A DNA stretch of 64,000 bases from Agrostemma githago (Eukaryota; Streptophyta; Magnoliopsida; Caryophyllales; Caryophyllaceae), in contig OY288250.1 of NCBI GenBank assembly GCA_958450325.1, positions 48,684,898-48,748,897 of the forward strand. The letters are read 5' to 3'. The position numbers and the translations under genes are program-made. A model generated the notes under the pieces. The model did no database searches. It was not told the DNA's origin and worked only from the letters and a program-made list of their open reading frames with translations. How positions within the stretch are numbered: position 1 is the stretch's first letter; every line of letters starts with the position of its first letter. Shown here in pieces: positions 57,127 to 64,000 of the stretch.

Positions 57127-58680
57127 ATGGTACGAACTAATTGTGTTGTTCATGTATTTTGGAATACATGTCGTTTTATATACATGTGTTCATCGAGACT
57201 TTGTTTGGTCTACAGCGAAGCATTTGTCGAGTACACAGCGTACGACTGTATAGCGAGGGATGACATGGAGTCATTTGAGTCCGGGCTGCTGGTGACAGTT
57301 AACGTCATGGACTGCTGATGTAGGCTATTGAACCAACTGATGTTCGAGAAATCCGTAGCACGAATAACCCGTAGATGTTTCTTCTCTCTTGGTCATACGG
57401 TACGTTCACCATCCCATCTACTTATCGCACCTTCCAAAAGTCTGCAAGTCCAAATGGCCGTATGAGAATCGCTTTTCAAAAAGTCATAGACTTTATGTTG
57501 TATACTCACACACTCTATGTTGTGTAGTCACACACTATAAGATATATAGTCACAAGCTTTATGGTGTATAATAACAGACTTTAGGTTGTATATTCACACA
57601 TTTGAAGGTGTAAAGTCACACACTTGAAGAGTTGAAGTTGTATAGTCACACACCTTAGGTTGTATAGTCACACACTATAAGATGTATAGTCACACACTAT
57701 ATGGCGTATAGTAACAGAATTTAGGTTATATAGTCACACACTTTAAGGTGTAAAGTCACGGACTTGAAGTTGTATAGTCACACACTTTAAGAAGTATACT
57801 CACTAACTACGTGTATTAACATCGCTGCATGTGAGAAGATGGCCATGCTGCAATTGTGGAACCAAAAAGATGAGGGCCGGAATCTGGACGAACGGATATT
57901 TTACGTGTGGGACGAGTGGAGGCGAAACAGTTTCTCAGAATTTGCCTTCGACTCAAACATGGTATTACTCCGCATAACATTACACATAATGTTCGTTAGT
58001 AGCGGTTGTCAGCATAATGTTCTGACACTTTGGTTGCAGGTGTTTGTCTCGGTTTTATCCGGGGACAAAGATCACTACAGTTGCGCCTGCATAAACTTCC
58101 ATTCGGAACAAGTAGTGTATCTTGTCAACAGGTCGTACGATGGCGATTTTGATAAGTTGCCTTACTGTGGCATTGCTCGTATAGCGGTGAGACCCACAAA
58201 TGTCACGTGACTCTTATACGTGGCATGTATGACTATTTTGAATCAATTCTGTGACTCTGGTGTATTCAACAACTTATTCTGGTTTTATTTGTTTTGTAGG
58301 CTGATAAAATAGGAGAATACATGGTACAACGGGAAGTGACCAAGGGTGGGAGGGTCCATCGATTTAGAATGGTGAACGTACCATTATTTAGGCAGGGGGT
58401 AGGCTACTCTGCCAATGATTGTGGAGTGTATTTGATGATACACATGATGTTGTACGCAGGGAGACCATTTCACTGCTCTTTAGAGACAATGGCGGCAATG
58501 AATCTGTGCAGGGCGGAGATCGCTGTGACCCTTGTTTTGAGTGACATGAACAAGGGGATGGACTCTGTTTTGAAGAGCGTAGCAACTTTCACAAAACACA
58601 AGGAATCGCTGATGTTGAGGGGTGTGAATAAAAATAACTCCCGTGAAGACAACCGCCAAGAAGCGGAAGCCTATGAGTAA
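57127..58680 (+). pseudogene. Ulp1-like cysteine protease (C48) region
   Basis: Conserved pieces occur in order. The segment DDMESFESGLLVTVNVMDC (near 57,262-57,318) fits the N-terminal part of the plant Ulp1 peptidase fold. Probable exons follow at about 57,823-57,961, 58,040-58,186 and 58,300-58,680 with GT..AG borders. They contain SGDKDHYSCACINFHSEQVV (catalytic His) and SANDCGVYLMIHMMLY (catalytic Cys with the DCG motif). The Asp expected after the His strand seems to be Val (YLVNRSY), so the site may be inactive. In plants such C48 domains are common in Mutator and CACTA elements, which fits this TE-rich setting. Confidence 0.6.
57485..57805. repeat. AGTCACAC minisatellite, second array
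   Basis: About 14 units of the type TTAGGTTGTATAGTCACACA, 21-24 bases each, the same family as 55,590-55,815. Confidence 0.88.
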
Positions 58681-59132
58681 AACCCCGGTAACACTTGCCT
58701 CCAAACCTCGATCAGTCCCCCAAGAATATCGGTCGGCAAACAAGGCTCGATCACGGGGCGGTGGGGATGGATTGGGTTGCTCTTTAAACCAAGGGGAACC
58801 GGAACCCGGTGTCATCGTTGTGTCCCTTTTGTTTCGCAGGAATCAGTTGTTGACGAGTAAAATAGTCCACCTGCGAAAACACATCGCCGAATACTGCTTC
58901 CTTGATGATAATGGCTACGACGGAAGGTATATGACCATTTTGCGCCCAAGTTCTTGTTGTATTTTAAACCATCTAACTAATACGTAATGTAAGGAGCAAT
59001 TGGGGTACTACAGCGCTCGTACAAAAGCTTGAAAGGGATGACATTCGTACGCTTGGAGTGTTGGTCGCACCTGATGAAATGCTTGGAGGCGGACGATGCA
59101 CGACATGGGGTACCCTACCCATCTGGAGTGAC
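58681..59132 (+). other. Downstream part of the Ulp1-like region
   Basis: A frame from 58,643 (LLTSKIVHLRKHIAEYCFLD) overlaps and follows the protease domain. It is cut at 59,133 by the minus-strand Athila-type element. Confidence 0.4.
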
Positions 59133-60746
59133 TGATGGTAAGGATTTGTCGCGGATCCCAACCGATCAATAAATAAACCGGCTATTCCTACGGTAGATAG
59201 GGCAAGTCGGGTCGAATCCACGGGGACGGTAAGAGGCGTCTAGACTAGGTCGGCCCAAATACTAGACTAAGTCAACGGACTAAGCTAAGAATGGTAGAGA
59301 AGGAAGAAGACTAGACTATGACTAAGAAGAACAACTAAGGAAAACGGGCTAGGATTAGGTCGGGGTCAAAGGGGTAACGGAATGGTCAAGGGAGGACTAG
59401 AGCGAAGGAGGTAGTAGGGTGATCTAAGTTGGTCCGGGCTCTCGCAACTTAGACTCACCTAGAGGTTCCACCTAGAACCCATCTCGGCGACACACACGAC
59501 AAACGGGGTTCTAGCGCGCTATGGTCCTAGGTCGAATCCGGGCTCTCGCTACTTAGACCGGCCTAGGGGTCGTCCTCACCGGGCTCTCGCAACTTAGTGA
59601 GGGGACCGAACCCACAACAAACTAACACCCACAAAAGAAAAGGCAAGAAAAACAAGCATTCGTACATACTTAGTCATTCAAGCAATTCCACAAACATGTG
59701 ATGTGCATCAAACAAGAGGAAACCCAAATCTTCCACCAACATCTCTAACAAACCCTTAATCATTCAATTAACACCCTAATCACCTTACTAACCCTAGCAA
59801 GAACACTACTCTAACATAATCATACTAATACTAACAAGATCAAGAGGATTCAACATAAGAAACAAAACTAACATAAACAAACTAGTGAAAACAATAAACA
59901 ACAATCAAAGATTAAAACTTGGATGATTAAACATGAAAGATTAAAGGAAAACAGGAAAGAAAGATTGTACCAACTACAAGGGATGAAAAGGAGAACTCTT
60001 GTATAGAAGAAAACCCAAATAATTCCACCAAGGTTGTCAAGCTTGGATGGATTCTTCAAGAGATCCAAAAATACAAGATTAAACTAAGATTAACTACTAA
60101 TTACCGACTAATCTACACTAATCTAATCTAATCTAACCTAAAATAGTCTAGGGTTTAATGTCTAATGAAGTGCATATGCTTTACATAACAAGGGAAGGGT
60201 ATATATAGGGTTACAAGTGGAAGGGAGAAGAAAGAAAACAAAGCAGAGCTGCAGCACCCCCGTCCCGACCGAGACGGGGTCATCCCGAACGGGACGACAT
60301 GGTCCCGACCGGGACGAGTTGGTCCCGACCGGGACGGGCCCAGGTCAGCAACCCTCTCATTTGTGCACCCCATCCCGAACGGGATGAGGCCTTCCCGATC
60401 GGGATGGGTCTTGTAGGCCTCCCTTATGAACTTTTTGGTCCCTCCTTGCCTCTCATGGGCTTCCCATCGATTCTCGGGACTCGGAATCGGGTCTCGGAGG
60501 CTCGGGATTGGGTCCCAAGGTCTCGGGGTCGACTCCAAGGCATCGAGTCATCGTTCCTTTACTCCGTTGGCTCCAAAATGTGTATGTATAGAGTCGGAAT
60601 CGCTCCAACTCTTCCAATTCGGTCTCGGGAACCTGAAACGAACTAAAGGAAGCATAAGAAGCCCCTAAACCGCTCCCAAGGAGCTATTCTACAAGGAAAA
60701 TGGGACCAAAACACTACGAAATAGGCACTACAAATGACACTTATCA
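59133..60746 (-). repeat. 3' LTR of copy B (1614 bp)
   Basis: On the minus strand it runs TGATAAGTGT...CTTACCATCA. TATATATA lies at 60,200-60,207 and a palindrome array at 60,261-60,406. Confidence 0.92.
60261..60406. repeat. LTR palindrome array of copy B
   Basis: Six units at 60,261, 60,281, 60,301, 60,321, 60,371 and 60,391, exactly 20 bases apart within groups of four and two. Examples are CATCCCGAACGGGATG and CTTCCCGATCGGGATG. Confidence 0.93.
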
Positions 60747-60760
60747 ACTCTCCCACACTT
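60747..60760 (-). other. Polypurine tract of copy B
   Basis: On the minus strand it reads AAGTGTGGGAGAGT, next to the LTR start. It has one G-to-A change relative to copy A. Confidence 0.8.
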
Positions 60761-61268
60761 AACCCTTACTCGCCCTCGAGTAAACACATACTACTACTAA
60801 ACTATCTGAGTGGGTATTAGCGCACCCTACGCCCCTTCAACTCACGCGAGTGCACTTAGAGGAAAGGTGCACTCCGCAAGGCAAGTTGGGTCTTGCGACA
60901 AAACTGTGGATGCAACCGGACACAAAACATACAAACAAACAAACACATAATCGGTTGCACCCAAAAGAAAACAAATACCGCTTCCCTCAAAAAGCGGTGA
61001 ATGAAACACCGGTTTAGGACTCGAGGTAAGTGACAACGTTCCCAAGCTAGCAATACAAACCAAGGTGAACTAAACCCTAATAGTATGACGATCAAGCAAT
61101 AAAAACGTTGGTAACTTACCTAGGTCCTCCTAACTTTCTAAAAACGTACTACGGGACGATCGGCGGAGTGGAAAAGTGAAGAACCACGGTGTTAGTCGAC
61201 ACTGTAGGTAAGTGAGACCCCGCCCCCTTTAGCGTGAGCCAAGAGGGTCGTCCCATGTCCAAAACCGC
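60761..61268 (-). other. 3' internal region of copy B
   Basis: It matches copy A 47,264-47,647; no gene is recognised. Confidence 0.5.
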
Positions 61269-61631
61269 TTAACTAGTCCAAGTAAAAAGATGGAAATAAT
61301 GCAAAATGAGGGAAGATCGACTAATGCCGCTATCATCCTTCCTCGGGACTCGGTCCTTTGGTAGGCTCTTCACGGCAAAAGTCGGAAAAAGGCTTATTTT
61401 TGTGGGGATTTCTTTTTGTGAGACGGGTTTTCTTTTGGCATTTTCTTTCTTTTCGACGTTTTGATTTGTTTGTTGCCATGCCATTTCTTTTTCTTCTTTT
61501 CTATTTTCTTTTTGGCTTTTGTGCCTTTTCTTTTTCTTCATTTCTTTTCTTTCTTTCATTTTTTTCTTTCTTTTCTTTTCTTTGCCCGTTTTGGCAAGAT
61601 TTGGTTTTTTTGGCATTTCTTTGTATGACAA
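61269..61631 (-). CDS. Lysine-rich 120-residue frame of copy B
   Basis: A single open frame holds a Lys/Glu-rich run (about residues 18-65), then EMAWQQTNQNVEKKENAK and SLPKDRVPRKDDSGISRSSL. The same segments occur in copy A, interrupted there. Basic charge suggests RNA or DNA binding if it is translated. No family is recognised, and A-rich composition could explain the first half. Confidence 0.4.
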   Translation of the reverse strand: MSYKEMPKKPNLAKTGKEKKRKKKMKERKEMKKKKRHKSQKENRKEEKEMAWQQTNQNVEKKENAKRKPVSQKEIPTKISLFPTFAVKSLPKDRVPRKDDSGISRSSLILHYFHLFTWTS

Positions 61632-62976
61632 GAAAGGTAGAAATCAACAATTTGCAATTTATTGTGTGGGAATGTGTAGGAGGTAGGGAAATGGGAGAGT
61701 CGGGGAGCGTCCTTCCCTTCAAACCCAGAAAAAGTGGATAACTTGGACTAATCAAACAATCCTAAACACGGTCACCTAGGGGACGAGACTCAGTAACCAA
61801 GGCCTTTTCACACCGTGGGTGGTCATAATGGTCAAAAGTGCAAATCCCGTAGTAAATCCCTAGTAAGCTAGGTGGACTCAAGGTAAAGGACCAACGAACT
61901 CATTGATTTAGGGTCATTCTACTAGATTAAAGTCCAAGACTCGATTTACACTACTAGGAAGGGAAAATAGACACTTACGCACTAGCCTCTAAACCGGGTT
62001 TTCGAAAGCGGTTTACACACAACACAACACAACACAAAATAAAGACACGACGAAAACGAACGAAAGAAAAAGAAGCAAAAGCAACAAAACAAGAATAAAA
62101 CAAAACGAACACATACAAAACACACACCACCCCGAACTTCCAAATGAGCAACCAATCATCCACAAACTTTACAAAGCTCCACCCGAGCACACCACAACAC
62201 ATATCTCCTCCAAACTCCATAAGAAACAAAGAGGAAAAAGGGTTGAAAAAATGTTACCGGGTGTCTTGAAAGCTCTCCAAAGCTAGCGGTGATTAAGCGA
62301 CCTATGTGGAAAAAGGGAGGCAAAACACGCACACAAAACAAATATACGACACAAAGACACAAAATGAAAACAACAAAAGAGAAAATATTTTTGATTTTTG
62401 TGAAAAAAAATTCAAATTTTTAGGGTTTTTTTTGAACAATTTTTCGAAAAACTAAGAAAATAAACTAACGATACTAGAATATCTCTCCCCCACACTTAAA
62501 TCGAGCCATGTCCTCATGCTCGATCGTAGGGTGCGGAGAGAGAAAAGAAAAAGAAAAGAAACTATGAAAACAAAGCTAAAAATCAAAAATGAAGATGAAG
62601 AAAAGGGTAGAAAGTGTCCGGCCGGGGTGTAGTCAAGTCACCATGGGCCGAGACAACAAAGAGATATGGATGGGGGAAGAAAGAAAAAGAAGGAAATAAA
62701 AGGAAATGGGAGGGGAGGGCTAGGTGTAATCAAGTCACCTAGCCCGGATTCCGCCTAAATCCGACTAAATCCACAAAAAAGAAAGTGAAAATCTTGTAAA
62801 AATTTGGATTTTGAAATGACTCTCGATGTAGTCACATCATCGAGAGTCGGGAGCAACAACTACCGAGGCCTCGAAGACCACTAAGATACCATGACTCAAA
62901 ATAAGGGGAAGGGGAGTAAACAAAGGAAAACAAGCAATAAAAGACGGAAAAGAAAGGATAGTTGCCGTACCATAGG
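61632..62976 (-). other. Internal region of copy B
   Basis: It matches copy A 45,454-46,786, including the second polypurine-like site near 62,485. No gene is recognised. Confidence 0.5.
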
Positions 62977-63543
62977 TTAGCAACTCACTCTCACCATCGT
63001 CTCATATATCAATATAGGCACTTTCTTGTCTTCATCATTGCTATCCCGCTTCATTCTCGATAAGATCGCATGGTAGAGGTGGTAAAGGTGTGAGGGGGGT
63101 GGGATTTGATGTGGATCTAGGTGTAAAGTGAGGTGTATGGGGCATATGATAGGAACAAGGAGGAGTAGGGAGGTTGGGAGGGGGTATAATGGATGGGTGG
63201 AGTCAAGGGGACCATCCCGATCGGGATGGATGGTCCCGATCGGGTTGATAAACCCTTCCCGATCGGGAAGCTCTCGTCCCGGTCGGGAACACACTCCAGT
63301 GAGTCCGAATTTCTGCACCTTCATCCCGATCGGGATGGCTCCTTCCCGGTCGGGATTCCTCATCCTTCCCGGTCGGGAAGCCCTCTTCCCAGTCGGGATG
63401 AGTCTTCTTTGCTTCCCCAAGCCCAAAAGCTTATCATAAGCTTCAAAAATCGACTTCCTCGCTTGCAAACCAAACTCCATCAGCAACCACTCCTTTCTAG
63501 GAGTCACCTTCACTTCACCTATCATAATAAACTCAAAGTACAC
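62977..63543 (-). CDS. 188-residue frame across the internal palindrome array, copy B
   Basis: It is open from 63,543 to 62,977. It starts MYFEFIMIGEVKVTPRKEWL, has repeated RPGR and PDREG phrases from the palindromes, a Pro/Leu/His-rich part, and ends with an acidic-basic block before LIYETMVRVSC. Copy A has the same blocks with stops. Unknown product; whether it is translated is unclear. Confidence 0.4.
   Translation of the reverse strand: MYFEFIMIGEVKVTPRKEWLLMEFGLQARKSIFEAYDKLLGLGKQRRLIPTGKRASRPGRMRNPDREGAIPIGMKVQKFGLTGVCSRPGRELPDREGFINPIGTIHPDRDGPLDSTHPLYPLPTSLLLLVPIICPIHLTLHLDPHQIPPPSHLYHLYHAILSRMKRDSNDEDKKVPILIYETMVRVSC
63213..63400. repeat. Internal palindrome array, copy B
   Basis: Eight units in two groups of four (63,213, 63,232, 63,255, 63,275; 63,322, 63,342, 63,365, 63,385). 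Examples are CATCCCGATCGGGATG and CTTCCCGATCGGGAAG. A TATA-like box (63,185-63,190, minus strand) follows as in copy A. Confidence 0.93.
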
Positions 63544-63736
63544 ATCTAATTCGCTCCCTCACATCGCTCATCAAAATACCAAAACAATTACAAGAATCCC
63601 ACAAAAACAAAAGAGTCTTAGAAACAAAAAAAACACAAATACAAGCACAAGTACTCTAAAGAAGAGGACAGGGGAATATACAACATGACGGTTCTTTTAG
63701 GAACTCCGTCAAACCTAGGATGGTGGACTCCATTCT

Positions 63737-64000
63737 TCAACCATAGCCCTCAAGGGCATGGAGGAGCAAGTCGAACGCGCTACCGACATCATAGTGAAGG
63801 CCCAAGAAGCGCTCGAGCTTAACCGACCTCCACGGCCTCCAAGGAGGAGGCAAGAAGTAGGAATCATAAGACCCAAAATCATCTTCAAAGTCGTCTCCGG
63901 GGTCTATCCATCCTACGAGCTTAACCGAACTCTTCCTCCCTAAGCATTGCCTCCAATCACAAGCAAGCTTCATCTCCAAGAAACAAGGCACAAAAAGCGG
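63737..64000 (-). pseudogene. Unknown protein of the Athila-type element, C-terminal part (cut by window)
   Basis: It matches the C-terminal end of the 43,315-44,661 protein (MKLACDWRQCLGRK, FLPPPWRPWR, LERFLGLHYDVGSAFDLL). The frame is open through this part and continues beyond the window edge, so I cannot tell whether it is intact. Confidence 0.6.

Larger units (their letters stand above)
59133..64000 (-). mobile_element. Athila-type non-autonomous element, copy B (continues past window)
   Basis: Same family as 42,261-49,309, on the minus strand. It has a 3' LTR (59,133-60,746), polypurine tract, lysine-rich frame, palindrome arrays and the C-terminal part of the unknown protein at the window edge. 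Its frames are better preserved than in copy A. Confidence 0.9.

Overview
The window looks like heterochromatin or gene-poor DNA from a flowering plant. Almost every base belongs to transposable elements, many nested in one another. The lineages seen are plant ones: Ty3/gypsy Tat (Retand/Ogre-like) and Athila, Ty1/copia with an initiator-Met primer-binding site, an L1-type LINE with a zinc knuckle in ORF1, Stowaway and other MITEs, and Mutator-like TIR elements. The only host-type coding sequences are a spliced but broken RPA/DUF223-like gene and a broken Ulp1-like (C48) protease region. I see no intact ordinary gene, no tRNA or rRNA, and no CRISPR. A Caryophyllales source is possible because the main element resembles Retand, but this is a weak guess.

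Layout. 1-2.8 kb: end of an Athila LTR, its primer-binding site and a broken gag, then a fragment of another Athila-like element on the minus strand. 3.3-5.7 kb: copia LTR and gag remnants, including an LTR with a regular array of small hairpins. 6.1-8.4 kb: an LTR-like AT/TC-rich stretch with a MITE. 8,419-23,484: a complete Tat/Retand element on the minus strand, with 2.25 and 2.48 kb LTRs and the 5-bp target duplication CATAT. It carries gag, protease, RT, two RNase H regions and integrase, plus an antisense, intron-containing plant-mobile-domain gene with its own TATA box. This element split an older Stowaway MITE. 24.9-29.95 kb: four DNA elements strung between TG, TA and GA microsatellites.

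29.95-55.1 kb is a four-level nest. An RPA/DUF223-like pseudogene holds a LINE (31,511-54,396, target duplication CTTACTAATTTCA). The LINE holds a gag-only Tat element (31,971-50,219, target duplication CATGG). The right LTR of that element holds an Athila-type non-autonomous element (42,261-49,309). 55.1-59.1 kb: Ulp1-like protease remnants with two AGTCACAC minisatellites. 59,133-64,000: a second copy of the Athila-type non-autonomous element on the minus strand, running off the window.

The gag-only Tat element shares its primer-binding site, leader, polypurine tract and LTR ends with the autonomous Retand-like element. It probably depended on a relative of that element for reverse transcription. 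The Athila-type non-autonomous copies share a leader hairpin with the gag-bearing Athila remnant at the window start. The most unusual signal is that several unrelated LTR families carry arrays of short palindromes just upstream of their TATA boxes. Spacing is about 20-24 bp and the arms co-vary.
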